Shown piece after piece: positions 34,131-42,022 of a DNA stretch of 43,828 nucleotides. The stretch comes from Magnetococcales bacterium (GTDB taxonomy: Bacteria > Pseudomonadota > Magnetococcia > Magnetococcales > UBA8363): assembly GCA_015660855.1 (NCBI GenBank), contig JACSDG010000042.1:1-43828 (forward strand). Reading direction: 5' to 3'. The notes beneath the pieces were generated by a model, which was not told where the DNA came from, made no database searches, and worked only from the letters and a program-made list of their open reading frames with translations. The position numbers were made by a program, and so were the translations under genes. Positions within the stretch are counted from its first letter, which is position 1. The number at the start of each line of letters is the position of its first letter.

Positions 34131-35099
34131 TCAGGGAGGGAAGACCATGTTGATTGTGTTGGAGACACTCTTATGCTCGTTGGCGGCATGATTGAAAACT
34201 GCTACCGCCGCAGAAACGGTCTTCCCATGCCCCAACTCCGCGTCGTCGTCGTGTCCGGTACGCAGCAAACGTGACATTTCCAAGTTCCAATACCCGTCTT
34301 TCCACTCACCCTTCGCCGTCACATCCACAATGCTGCCCGACCCTTTCCCGGTCAGCGTGATACTGGGTTCTACTTCGCCCTGTTGCTCCTTTGGTGCCTT
34401 ACGGTTGGTATAAATGGGATCCCCGGCATCGCTGCGATTCAATATGTAGACGGTGCCATAGGAACTTGGATGCTCGGCGGCTCCCTCTGTCGGATTGAGA
34501 GTAAAAACCTGATAGCGATCCTCAGCAAGACCTGACAGATCGGTTCGCCCGGCGGACCAACGCCATAGATCAACACGGTAGTCCTTGTTGCTCAACATGC
34601 AGGTATCATAGTCCCCATCCATGTGAAAGCGGATAGCAAAACCGTCATCAAATATTTTTTTGTCTTGTTGGTAGCTCCCTCCCCGCCAACGCCAGGGACG
34701 GTGATTTGTATCCGCTGCCGTGTCGGGCCAACGGGCAGCCAGATAAAATCGATCCCCATGAACCCCGGCATAAATCGCAACGTCCGGGAACCCGGTCTGA
34801 TTGTTGGGATCTTTTTCCAAGGCCGGCTGAACTTCAGCCCGCAACGATTTTTCTGCAAGACCCGACCATTCACCCAAGCGACCGTCCACTACGGGTGCCG
34901 CACTCAAAATCGCAACATTCAAAGTGATCGGCTGACCCATGGTGGCCGGTTTCAATGGAGGGGGATCATCTCCCGCAGTGACGGTGGACGACCACGAAAC
35001 CAGCGACAATACCAGAGAAAAAGCAACTCTTCTCTGGATCCGCCCAAAATCCACCGATCGGAAATGTCTGCACGCAAACGAAAATCTCTCTCTATTCAA
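34131..35099 (-). CDS. Ethylbenzene-dehydrogenase-like heme-binding periplasmic protein
   Basis: This 322-residue exported protein is assigned to the EB_dh/DMSO-reductase gamma-type heme-binding fold. TTG 35099 is preferred because GGAAGGGG lies 9 bases before it and it overlaps the cupredoxin stop by 8 bases; GTG 35054 is the next choice. A signal peptide ends near STVTAGDD. Family blocks: LSAAPVVDGRLGEWSGLA, FPDVAIYAGVHGDRFYLAARWPD, DDGFAIRFHMDGDYDTC, KDYRVDLWRWSAGRTD, and GEWKDGYWNLEMSRLLRTGH. In this fold a b-type heme is held between a Met and a Lys/His; I cannot be certain which residues do this here. It is translationally coupled to the cupredoxin gene, so the two may form an electron-transfer pair. 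Confidence 0.8.
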   Translation of the reverse strand: MNRERFSFACRHFRSVDFGRIQRRVAFSLVLSLVSWSSTVTAGDDPPPLKPATMGQPITLNVAILSAAPVVDGRLGEWSGLAEKSLRAEVQPALEKDPNNQTGFPDVAIYAGVHGDRFYLAARWPDTAADTNHRPWRWRGGSYQQDKKIFDDGFAIRFHMDGDYDTCMLSNKDYRVDLWRWSAGRTDLSGLAEDRYQVFTLNPTEGAAEHPSSYGTVYILNRSDAGDPIYTNRKAPKEQQGEVEPSITLTGKGSGSIVDVTAKGEWKDGYWNLEMSRLLRTGHDDDAELGHGKTVSAAVAVFNHAANEHKSVSNTINMVFPP

Positions 35100-35553
35100 T
35101 TTGTAATACCCCTTCCATACCCTGTTTGCGGTGATCTTCAATGGTGCAATAAGTGGTATAGTTACCCTTGGTGACCGGGACGAAATACAGTTCCAACGTC
35201 CCTTTGGGCATGACCTCCAGGGCGATTACATGCGGAGCCTTGATTTCACCCTGATTGGGAGCTTCAATCTTGCGCGTACTGATTGCCAGATAAAATTCAG
35301 GAGCGGTAAAATAATGTTTCTTTTCACCCTCGTTCTTCAGGACCAGTTTGTAGGCCTTTCCCGCTTTGAAAACAATTTTGTTGGGAGTGTAGCTGTGTTC
35401 TTCAATGGTGATGGTGACGGTCTCTGTTTCCTTCCAGTTGGCGTCGGCAACGATTTTTTCGCGCTGAGCAATGGGATCCAACGTTTCCGCGATAACCGTG
35501 CCACTGCTGACGACCATCAGTGAAGCCAATGCCCATGGAAATATCCTGTTCAT
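35092..35553 (-). CDS. Periplasmic cupredoxin-like copper protein
   Basis: This 153-residue protein starts at ATG 35553 with GAGGAG upstream; a longer frame to 35697 runs through a repeat and is rejected. The signal peptide is MNRIFPWALASLMVVSSGTV, cut near IAETLD. The cupredoxin core has SYTPNKIVFKAGKAYKLVLKNEGEKKHYFTAPEF and a C-terminal YTTYCTIEDHRKQGMEGVL. The His in KKHYF, Cys and His in CTIEDH, and Met in GMEG fit type 1 copper ligands (His-Cys-His-Met). It likely carries electrons in the periplasm. It is coupled to the heme-binding-like gene downstream (8-base overlap). Confidence 0.85.
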   Translation of the reverse strand: MNRIFPWALASLMVVSSGTVIAETLDPIAQREKIVADANWKETETVTITIEEHSYTPNKIVFKAGKAYKLVLKNEGEKKHYFTAPEFYLAISTRKIEAPNQGEIKAPHVIALEVMPKGTLELYFVPVTKGNYTTYCTIEDHRKQGMEGVLQIE

Positions 35554-35574
35554 GTTTCGTTTCTCCTCGTCAGT

Positions 35575-35660
35575 AAACATTATGCCCTTAGGGTAAAACA
35601 AAATTTTTTGTGGCTTTGCCTCCAAACTCTCACCGGGAGGGATGATCTTCCCTGTACCGT
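35575..35660 (-). repeat. Decayed GC-hairpin repeat
   Basis: CATTATGCCCTTAGGGTAAA, TTGTGGCTTTGCCTCCAAAC and CCGGGAGGGATGATCTTCCC follow, on the minus strand, the order of the repeat distal half (GGGATGAT hairpin, AAACC..., GGGGGC-TTCG-CCCCC, CCCGCAGGGCAT). Many substitutions are present. It separates the Nudix gene from the cupredoxin gene. Confidence 0.5.
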
Positions 35661-35684
35661 GGCTCCCCCTGTCGATCCGATATG

Positions 35685-36167
35685 TCAAAAAGTCCAACCC
35701 ACGAAGGCTACTTGGTCACGCATGCAGGGATAGGCCAAAGCTTCTTCGGCAACCAATCTGCGATAAAAAAGTTCATCCACCCACTGAAGTTCCAAAAATT
35801 CACGGGTCAAACAAACCGGATCCCCCTGCCAGTCATCGCTGGAATACAAGAAGCTAATATGAGGATGCTCCAAATGCAACAGCGGCTGGACATGAATCCT
35901 TTCCCAGGAAAGCAGCTCGACTCCCGTTTCCTCGCGCACCTCCCGACATAAGGAAACCTCCGGTTCTTCCCCATGATCCATGTATCCCCCCGGAAAAGAC
36001 CATTTTCCCCATCGATGGTCACGATAAGCCAGCCGTCCCAGCAGGATTCTAATCCCTGCATCGTTTTTTTGCCGGTCCACCAAAATCACATGGGCTGAAA
36101 CCGTGGCCAACAACCGTTCAACTTTCCTGGGAGCAGGATCGTGGATTAAAGGCATGGTGATTGTCAT
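35685..36167 (-). CDS. Nudix hydrolase
   Basis: This 160-residue cytoplasmic hydrolase of nucleoside diphosphate derivatives has a complete Nudix box: GGYMDHGEEPEVSLCREV followed by REETGV (G-x5-E-x7-R-E-V-x-E-E-x-G-V). The preceding strand RWGKWSFPGGY is typical. ATG 36167 overlaps the stop of the L,D-transpeptidase gene (ATGA), so the two are co-translated. The substrate cannot be told from sequence; MutT-like or NADH-pyrophosphatase-like activities are equally possible. Confidence 0.92.
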   Translation of the reverse strand: MTITMPLIHDPAPRKVERLLATVSAHVILVDRQKNDAGIRILLGRLAYRDHRWGKWSFPGGYMDHGEEPEVSLCREVREETGVELLSWERIHVQPLLHLEHPHISFLYSSDDWQGDPVCLTREFLELQWVDELFYRRLVAEEALAYPCMRDQVAFVGWTF

Positions 36168-37378
36168 CCATTCGGTTCAAAAACAATTTTCCAATCGGCC
36201 CCTTCCTCAAAGCGCCAATACTGCACCATCGGAACCAAGTTTCCCCCAGTCCCTGACGCTTGCCATCCACTCCAGGTAACCACCATCATCCCGTCATCGC
36301 CGGGATATTCCATAAGTCCAGGATCCATTAAACCATCCTCTCCCGCCAGCAAACGATTCCACGCGCCATCATCCATGCGACCCGTCCGGTAGTGTGCGGA
36401 ATAATAGTGCAATACCCCCTCACCCTTGCGCTTGACCCAAGCGTCACGCCATTGAGAAATTCGCTGGAGTATTTTTTCCCGCCGCTGCTGCCATTCCTCG
36501 GGCGGTAACCAATCGACGTGCTGTGTCAGCATGACTGGAGTACCTTCCGGCGTCGATTTTTCTAAAATTTTAAAGTCGGGATTGGTCAAAACAACACAGC
36601 CATCGCTGGCTCTGGGGGGTCTGCTGTACAGCCCTGACGGCGAACCATGCAACCAAATGCCCCCCCCCGTTCGGCGGTGCAACTGGTCCCAGGCGTTGGG
36701 ATAATCCAGAGGCAGCGCACCAGCCCCATAAAAGGGCGGCAAACTTTTGCCACCCAGGTGCCCCGTCACATGATAAAGCCCAATGGGCGTTTTTTTGTCT
36801 CCCTCAGACTTTTTGCCTGCGCCCGCTTTTCCAATAGTAATATAATAGTCGGATACAGGCTCAGGCACGCCCTGCCGGTTTCGGAACAGGTACAACCGGG
36901 AACGGGATAAATCCACGATCAACGCATGCTTGTAACGCAAAGGCAACCGTAACAGCCCCCCAGGCAGGGCACTCGTGGGGGGACGGTTTTCGCTGGCCAA
37001 CCGCACCTTGGCCTCTGCCAAAAGATCGGCCAACTCCTTTTCGTTGCCAACGACTCCTTCACCAAACCGGGTCACCTTACCGGCACCCGCCATCAGCAAA
37101 TCACCAAAAATTGCGTTGGCCAAGCGAAAATCGGGTCGTCTTTTCAGCAAGGTTTGTATGGATGTCCGTGCTTCATCAATGCGGTTTTGCCCGATCAACT
37201 CCAACCCTCGCAGCAGAAGTTGTTCCAGCTCGCCGTCAACACGCCCTTCGGCCTCGGACTCAACCGCCGCAGCAAACCCCGTCGCTACGAAAAGGACAAC
37301 CGTGGAAATCGCCAGGAACGATGCCAGTCTCCAGGCATCATCCCCCCGAGCCTTCCCGCAAAATTTTCCAGCGGCCAT
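36164..37378 (-). CDS. Periplasmic L,D-transpeptidase (YkuD family)
   Basis: This 404-residue protein cross-links peptidoglycan or attaches proteins to it. ATG 37378 gives a membrane/signal segment (LASFLAISTVVLFVATGFAAA) and overlaps the previous gene by 41 bases; a longer frame to 37477 is less likely. Residues 50-135 are helical (TPR-like). The YkuD domain starts near HALIVDLSRSRLYLF and has the active site H244-G (GIWLHGSPSG) and S258-D-G-C261 (SDGCVVL). The C-terminal 110 residues (IAQWRDAWVKRKGEGVLHYY-like start, then WRFEEGADWKIVFEPNG) resemble the NTF2/Cds6-like domain often attached to these enzymes. The upstream gene carries a similar C-terminal domain. Confidence 0.9.
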   Translation of the reverse strand: MAAGKFCGKARGDDAWRLASFLAISTVVLFVATGFAAAVESEAEGRVDGELEQLLLRGLELIGQNRIDEARTSIQTLLKRRPDFRLANAIFGDLLMAGAGKVTRFGEGVVGNEKELADLLAEAKVRLASENRPPTSALPGGLLRLPLRYKHALIVDLSRSRLYLFRNRQGVPEPVSDYYITIGKAGAGKKSEGDKKTPIGLYHVTGHLGGKSLPPFYGAGALPLDYPNAWDQLHRRTGGGIWLHGSPSGLYSRPPRASDGCVVLTNPDFKILEKSTPEGTPVMLTQHVDWLPPEEWQQRREKILQRISQWRDAWVKRKGEGVLHYYSAHYRTGRMDDGAWNRLLAGEDGLMDPGLMEYPGDDGMMVVTWSGWQASGTGGNLVPMVQYWRFEEGADWKIVFEPNG

Positions 37379-38330
37379 CTTCCAAAACCATGGAAAGAGT
37401 TTTCTTGACCGTGTCCTTGAAGGTAGGCGACCAATAATCCTGCTTGAATACCGCCTGGGCCCGATTCGGATTGACAATGGTGACCTTCATTTCGGAAACG
37501 CCAACCCGGATGGATGCCGTTTGGCCAATGACTTGGCTCCGTTTGGCTTCCCATGCTTGACGGTTGCCAAACGGGGCGGGAACCTCAAACCGGGTGGAAT
37601 AGGCATCCAAATAGCCACGGGTATTCTTCTCGGACCAATCCTTGGCCCACTGCGTGAGGCTGCGCTCCACTTCCCCCTTGAGCTGGGCGGCAGCCGGATC
37701 GTCTGCCACTGCAGGCGGCGGGGCTGGCGACACCGTTGGTGGAACGGCTGCTGCTGCTGTTGGTGGTGCCGGGGAGACCGGTGCGACACTGGCTGCCACC
37801 GTCTTTGATCCACCTCCAACCTCCGTGCCCTGCTGGGCAAACAGCTTGCGGATCATGTCCAGCTTGGTCTGAGCCGCCCGGTTCTGGGCGTCCAGTGATA
37901 AGGCTTTGCTGTAGGCCTGAGACGCCATCTTGGAATAAATATCCCCCAAATTCTCATGGGCAGTGGCATAACTCGGATGGGTCTGAATGGCCTTCTTTAG
38001 GGCTTCACTGGCTTCTTCATACATCCCTTTTTCCGCAAACAGCACCGCTAGGTTGTTGTGAGGTTCCGGTAGATTGGGATGATCGACGCTCAAGGATTTG
38101 AAAACGACAATGGCCTCGTCGGGACGTTTCTGCTCTGTCAGTATCAGCCCTTTAAGAAACCGTCCCTGGGCATCCTTGGGATTTTTCTGGAGATAGGCAT
38201 CCAGTTTGGTCATCGCCTCGGGGAATCGTTTTTGATCCGCCAGGGCGTAGATGTCATCAATCTCCGCAGTCCAGCCCCAAGGTATCGACCACAAAAAAAC
38301 ACTCAAGAAGACAAAAATAGCACGCATCAT
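37338..38330 (-). CDS. Secreted TPR protein with Cds6/NTF2-like C-terminal domain
   Basis: This 330-residue protein starts at ATG 38330 (signal peptide MMRAIFVFLSVFLWSIPWGW, cut near TAEIDD). A GTG at 38366 is possible but adds a non-signal leader. Residues 25-165 hold TPR repeats (DAQGRFLKGLILTEQKRPDEA, PEPHNNLAVLFAEKGMYEEA, ATAHENLGDIYSK). A Pro/Ala/Val-rich linker (about 185-215) follows. The C-terminal 110 residues (VERSLTQWAKDWSEKNTRGYLDAY ... MVLEDGRWKILREG) have the W-x-x-D/K...Y...F pattern of NTF2-like Cds6 domains. Gene overlap with the L,D-transpeptidase suggests a shared role in envelope assembly. Confidence 0.82.
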   Translation of the reverse strand: MMRAIFVFLSVFLWSIPWGWTAEIDDIYALADQKRFPEAMTKLDAYLQKNPKDAQGRFLKGLILTEQKRPDEAIVVFKSLSVDHPNLPEPHNNLAVLFAEKGMYEEASEALKKAIQTHPSYATAHENLGDIYSKMASQAYSKALSLDAQNRAAQTKLDMIRKLFAQQGTEVGGGSKTVAASVAPVSPAPPTAAAAVPPTVSPAPPPAVADDPAAAQLKGEVERSLTQWAKDWSEKNTRGYLDAYSTRFEVPAPFGNRQAWEAKRSQVIGQTASIRVGVSEMKVTIVNPNRAQAVFKQDYWSPTFKDTVKKTLSMVLEDGRWKILREGSGG

Positions 38331-38431
38331 GTGGTACAATCCAGTTTTGAATGATCCAAAGAACACGGAAACTAAAAAACTTCAGGAATCGAAAAAATGC
38401 CAATAAATACTCGAATTTTCTCGATTCTCGC

Positions 38432-39208
38432 CTACTCCCTTATCTGCTTGCGTCGCGTTTGCAGATAGGCGTCCCGAACCGCCGTATAGGGATCCAGAGC
38501 GGCTTCCTTCAGACTTTCATATTCCCCCAACTTAAGCGAGTTACTATTGACATTTTGAAAACCACGGATTCCCGTCCTTGCCCACATGTCACTGGGGACA
38601 TAACTTAGTGGATTAAGCAAGGTATCACCGACGAGACCGAAGGAGTCACGTATGTTGGACGGTCCAAAAATCGGCCAGTTGATATAAACACCATCTCCAA
38701 TGCCATAGGCTCCCAGAGTTTGCCCGGCATCTTCATTACCGGGCTTCATGTCGAACATCTGCTCGGCAGCGTCATAGAATCCGAGCACTCCTACGGTGGT
38801 ATTGATCACAAAACGGAATAACTCCCTTCCTGCCACGTCGGGCTTGCCTTGCAGGAACGCATTGACCAGATGTTTGGGCATGGACAAATTGTGGAAAAAA
38901 TTCTTTATAGCAGTGCGAAAGATTTCCGGAGTGACAGCGGCGTAGACGTGTGACAACGGTTTGACAACATAGGAATAGATAAAATCGTTGATCACGAACA
39001 TGGCGCGATTGAAAGGCTCCAGGGGGTCGGAAACGTCTTCGTTATTTTCCGAATCTCCCAGACTTCCGGGACCATCAGCTTGTGCCCCGGAGGTTTCCTC
39101 GAGCGACGTGCTACCGCCCACAGGCGTCGCCACTTCCAGAGCGAACGCCCTGGAGACCGGCATCAATGCTAGGAAGAGCACCATCACCAATCGTATAAAC
39201 ATTAGCAT
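38432..39208 (-). CDS. mlaA: MlaA/VacJ outer-membrane lipid-asymmetry protein
   Basis: This 258-residue protein removes phospholipids from the outer leaflet and passes them to MlaC. MlaA blocks are clear: DPLEPFNRAMFVINDFIYSYVVKPL, FFHNLSMPKHLVNAFLQGK, RFVINTTVGVLGFYDAA, DAGQTLGAYGIGDGVYINWPIFGPSNIRD. ATG 39208 follows AAGAGA. E. coli MlaA is a lipoprotein, but here the N-terminus (MPVSRAFALEVATP) has no lipobox cysteine and looks like an ordinary signal peptide. It is divergent from mlaEFDC across 314 bases. Confidence 0.95.
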   Translation of the reverse strand: MLMFIRLVMVLFLALMPVSRAFALEVATPVGGSTSLEETSGAQADGPGSLGDSENNEDVSDPLEPFNRAMFVINDFIYSYVVKPLSHVYAAVTPEIFRTAIKNFFHNLSMPKHLVNAFLQGKPDVAGRELFRFVINTTVGVLGFYDAAEQMFDMKPGNEDAGQTLGAYGIGDGVYINWPIFGPSNIRDSFGLVGDTLLNPLSYVPSDMWARTGIRGFQNVNSNSLKLGEYESLKEAALDPYTAVRDAYLQTRRKQIRE

Positions 39209-39522
39209 TCTCTTTTTTTAGCCGACAGCCGAAACAACAGGCCGACACACACCAAGTCTGGTTGATCCCTGGCCAACCAAATCTCAGTGTGCCTTGTCAA
39301 CCACACAATGATGAGCGATAATGCGATCAATTGCAATGGCAACGGTCTTGTTATCGCGTCGCAATGTAAAAAACGTCCGAGGAACTTCCGACAAGATCGG
39401 GTCGCGGTCGGTAATCCTGGGCGTTCACAAGACCCGAAGACCGCGATATTTGAACCATTTTAGCGTGCTACCGGGCCCCATTCCATCCTTCAATCCACAA
39501 CGCCAGGCCATTAATACCCCAA
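39209..39522. other. Divergent intergenic region between mlaA and mlaE
   Basis: It must hold both promoters. I see no confident -35/-10 pair, repeat or gene; the short plus-strand frame at 39321 has no ribosome site or family. Confidence 0.4.
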
Positions 39523-40293
39523 ATGCTCACTCCCATTCAACGTTTGGGCTTCCTTTCCCTGGCTTTCGTTCGGGAAACCGGAAGAATGTTCATCTTTTTG
39601 GTCCAGACCGTCGTCTCAATCCCGAGACAGCCGTGGCGTTGGCATAATCTTCTCAAACAGATTCACTTCATGGGCATGCGATCCATGTTTGTCATCGCCC
39701 TCACCTCCATTTTCGCCGGCATGGTGTTGGCCCTCCAGGGGTTCTACACCCTTTCGCGCTTCGGCTCTGAAGCCTTGCTGGGACCTGCCGTGGCCCTCTC
39801 CATGATCCGGGAACTGGGGCCTGTCCTCTCCGGACTCATGATTACCGGGCGCGCCGGTTCGGCCATGGCGGCTGAGTTGGGGATCATGCGCATCCGCGAG
39901 CAGATTGACGCCCTGGAAGTCATGGGGGTTCCCCCTATCCACTTTCTCGCCGTTCCCCGGTTTCTCGCCGGTCTTGTCGTACTTCCCATGCTTACCGTCA
40001 TTTTCGATGTCATCGGAATCTTCGGCGGTTATCTCGTCGCAGTGCAGCTCCTTGGTCTCAGCGCGGGTACCTATCTGGGGGGCATCGAGTCGGCGGTGTC
40101 TATGCATGATATCAGTACCGGACTCATCAAAGCTTTTTGCTTCGGCATCGTGATCACCTGGATTTGTTCTTTCAAGGGTTTCTACGCCAGACGCGGTGCG
40201 GAAGGAGTCAGCCATGCCACGACATCCGCCGTTGTTCTCAGTTCTGTCCTGATCCTTGTCAGCGACTATTTCATTACTGCCATCATGCTCTAG
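39523..40293 (+). CDS. mlaE: MlaE permease of the phospholipid ABC transporter
   Basis: This 256-residue inner-membrane protein has five to six membrane segments. The family motif is complete: LLGPAVALSMIRELGPVLSGLMITGRAGSAMAAELGIMRIREQIDALEVMGV, followed by FLAVPRFLAGLVVLPML. ATG 39523 is the first start; the N-terminal amphipathic segment (LAFVRETGRMFIFL) is typical. The next gene begins 9 bases after the stop. It forms the core of the MlaFEDB complex that moves phospholipids between membranes. Confidence 0.96.
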   Translation: MLTPIQRLGFLSLAFVRETGRMFIFLVQTVVSIPRQPWRWHNLLKQIHFMGMRSMFVIALTSIFAGMVLALQGFYTLSRFGSEALLGPAVALSMIRELGPVLSGLMITGRAGSAMAAELGIMRIREQIDALEVMGVPPIHFLAVPRFLAGLVVLPMLTVIFDVIGIFGGYLVAVQLLGLSAGTYLGGIESAVSMHDISTGLIKAFCFGIVITWICSFKGFYARRGAEGVSHATTSAVVLSSVLILVSDYFITAIML

Positions 40294-40302
40294 GATCCCC
40301 TC

Positions 40303-41319
40303 GTGACCACCGCTGCGACTGTCAAAAAATCCGCTCCGTTTGAAGCCAAACCGTTAGGTCAACGGCTCCTTGCCTCCGGATGTATCAATTCTCGGCAACT
40401 CGACGATGCGCTGGCGGCGCAATCCTCCGTGGATCCTTCCGAAATTAATCATCTTGTCGGTCGCACTCTGGTCTCCCTGGGCCATCTGACTTCTGCCCGT
40501 CTTCGATCATGTCTGGTCAAATTTTTTACCGATGAATGTCGGGAATATCGCGATAATCCTTCTGTTCCCGCTATTCTTTCCATGAAGGGGGTCGAAAAAC
40601 GACTCGACGGACGGGTTGTTCTCGACGGCATCGATCTGGACATCCCCGAACAGCGCATCACCGCCATCATCGGTATCAGCGGCGGTGGAAAAAGTGTTAC
40701 CCTCAAACATCTCGTCGGTTTGATGCGTCCCGATCAGGGGGTTATTTCCCTCAACGGCAAAAATTTGGTTACGCTTTCACCCTCCGAATTGCAAAAGGTG
40801 CGACGCCGTTTTAGTTTGCTGTTCCAGGGTGGGGCATTGTTCGATTCCCTCAACGTTTTCGACAATGTTGCCTTTCCTCTCCGCGAGACCACCAGCATTC
40901 CCGAAACCGAAATCCACAAAAGGGTGATGAACTCTCTTGAGGAGGTCAATCTTGCGGGCATGGAGATGAAATTTCCTGATGAACTCAGCGGTGGCATGAA
41001 TAAACGCGCCGCTCTCGCTCGTGCCTTGATTACCCGGCCGGAAATCATCCTTCTGGATGAACCTACCGCAGGACTCGATCCCATTATTGAAAACGCTATC
41101 CATCACCTTATCTGCGACACCTTCATGCGTACCAGAACTACCATGGTCATCATCAGCCATTCTGTTCCATCCATCTTCAAATGGTGTCATCATGTGATCG
41201 TTCTTCATCAAGGCAAGGTGAGGGCTTCGGGACCGGCTTTAGCCATTCAAGAATCTCTTGACCCAGTCATCCGCCAGTTTATTCACGGCGACGTGGATGG
41301 GCCTATTCACGTCCTTTAA
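40303..41319 (+). CDS. mlaF: MlaF ATPase with an extra N-terminal GspE/PilB-N-like domain
   Basis: This 338-residue protein starts at GTG 40303. The ATPase part (about 88-338) has Walker A IIGISGGGKSVTLKHL, Q-loop LLFQGGALFDSLNVFDNVAFPLRE, signature DELSGGMNKRAALARAL, Walker B IILLDEPTAGLDP and the switch His (IISHS), all typical of MlaF. Residues 12-75 are additional: GQRLLASGCINSRQLDDALAAQ and VGRTLVSLGHLTSARLRSCL. These look like the two helical halves of the N-terminal domain of type II secretion/pilus ATPases (T2SSE_N/MshEN: LG..L...G.I...QL..AL..Q). MlaF of E. coli is about 270 residues and lacks this. No mlaB gene is present in the operon, so the extra domain may regulate the ATPase (inference). 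Confidence 0.92.
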   Translation: MTTAATVKKSAPFEAKPLGQRLLASGCINSRQLDDALAAQSSVDPSEINHLVGRTLVSLGHLTSARLRSCLVKFFTDECREYRDNPSVPAILSMKGVEKRLDGRVVLDGIDLDIPEQRITAIIGISGGGKSVTLKHLVGLMRPDQGVISLNGKNLVTLSPSELQKVRRRFSLLFQGGALFDSLNVFDNVAFPLRETTSIPETEIHKRVMNSLEEVNLAGMEMKFPDELSGGMNKRAALARALITRPEIILLDEPTAGLDPIIENAIHHLICDTFMRTRTTMVIISHSVPSIFKWCHHVIVLHQGKVRASGPALAIQESLDPVIRQFIHGDVDGPIHVL

Positions 41320-41359
41320 CACTTATGGACGGATGTTTTACACTAGGAAAGGATCCTCT

Positions 41360-41806
41360 ATGAAAGGGGGCAAACTGGAATTGTCGGTGGGGGTGTTCGT
41401 CCTGGCGGGTCTGCTCTCCCTGGGATGGCTCTCTGTTAAACTTGCGCGCATGGAACTTGTCGGCAGTGATCATGTCCCTCTGTGGGCCAAATTTTCTTCC
41501 GTATCGGGACTTAAATCCGGTGCCACTGTAGAGATTGCGGGAGTTGCCGTTGGGCGCGTCGATCAAATTTCTCTCGATATGAGTGATTATGAAGCCAGAG
41601 TCAGGTTGCTCGTCCGGCCTTCGGTACCCATCCAGGATGATGCCATTGCCTCTATCCGGACCAAAGGTTTGATCGGTGACAGGTACATCGCCATCAGCCC
41701 TGGTTCCTCGGATAAAATTCTCAAGGAAAATGAATCCATCATTCAGACTGAGCCGGCCATCAATTTTGAGGAATTAATCAGCCAGTTTGTCCATGGCAGC
41801 ATTTGA
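41360..41806 (+). CDS. mlaD: MlaD, MCE-domain lipid-binding subunit
   Basis: This 148-residue inner-membrane protein starts at ATG 41360 with AGGAAAGGAT upstream; the frame extends upstream into mlaF but without a start site. One N-terminal membrane segment (LSVGVFVLAGLLSLGWLSVKLA) is followed by a single MCE domain (LWAKFSSVSGLKSGATVEIAGVAVGRVDQISLD, AIASIRTKGLIGDRYIAISPG). It forms the hexameric ring above MlaE. The end (PAINFEELISQFVHGSI) is short, as usual. A GC-hairpin repeat starts 2 bases after the stop. Confidence 0.95.
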   Translation: MKGGKLELSVGVFVLAGLLSLGWLSVKLARMELVGSDHVPLWAKFSSVSGLKSGATVEIAGVAVGRVDQISLDMSDYEARVRLLVRPSVPIQDDAIASIRTKGLIGDRYIAISPGSSDKILKENESIIQTEPAINFEELISQFVHGSI

Positions 41807-41808
41807 AC

Positions 41809-41935
41809 GTATCGGAAAAACAAAGTTTGGCAAAAATTTTTGCGGGGGTCCGGGAGGAATCATCCCCCCCGTGCTGCGGTTTGGGGGCGAAGCCCCCAAG
41901 GTTTTGGTTTTTGCCCGCAGGGCATCATGTTCATG
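41809..41935 (+). repeat. GC-hairpin repeat between mlaD and mlaC
   Basis: GTATCGGAAAAACAAAGTTTG, then GCAAAAATTTTTGCGGGGG, an imperfect GGGAGGAATCATCCCCCCC hairpin, GTGCTGCGGTTT, a perfect GGGGGC-GAA-GCCCCC hairpin, AAGGTTTTGG and CCCGCAGGGCATCATG. It interrupts an otherwise compact operon. Confidence 0.85.
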
Positions 41936-42022
41936 TCTGCGCATCATCCCTGGAAAAAAATGCCCTTGAACATTAAACTCTAGCCCGCTGACTAACTGCC
42001 CTAACTCGGAGATTCATAAATC

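Noticed and set aside
39321-39647. Plus-strand small gene upstream of mlaE
   Set aside because: No ribosome site, no recognisable protein, and its end runs into mlaE in another frame.
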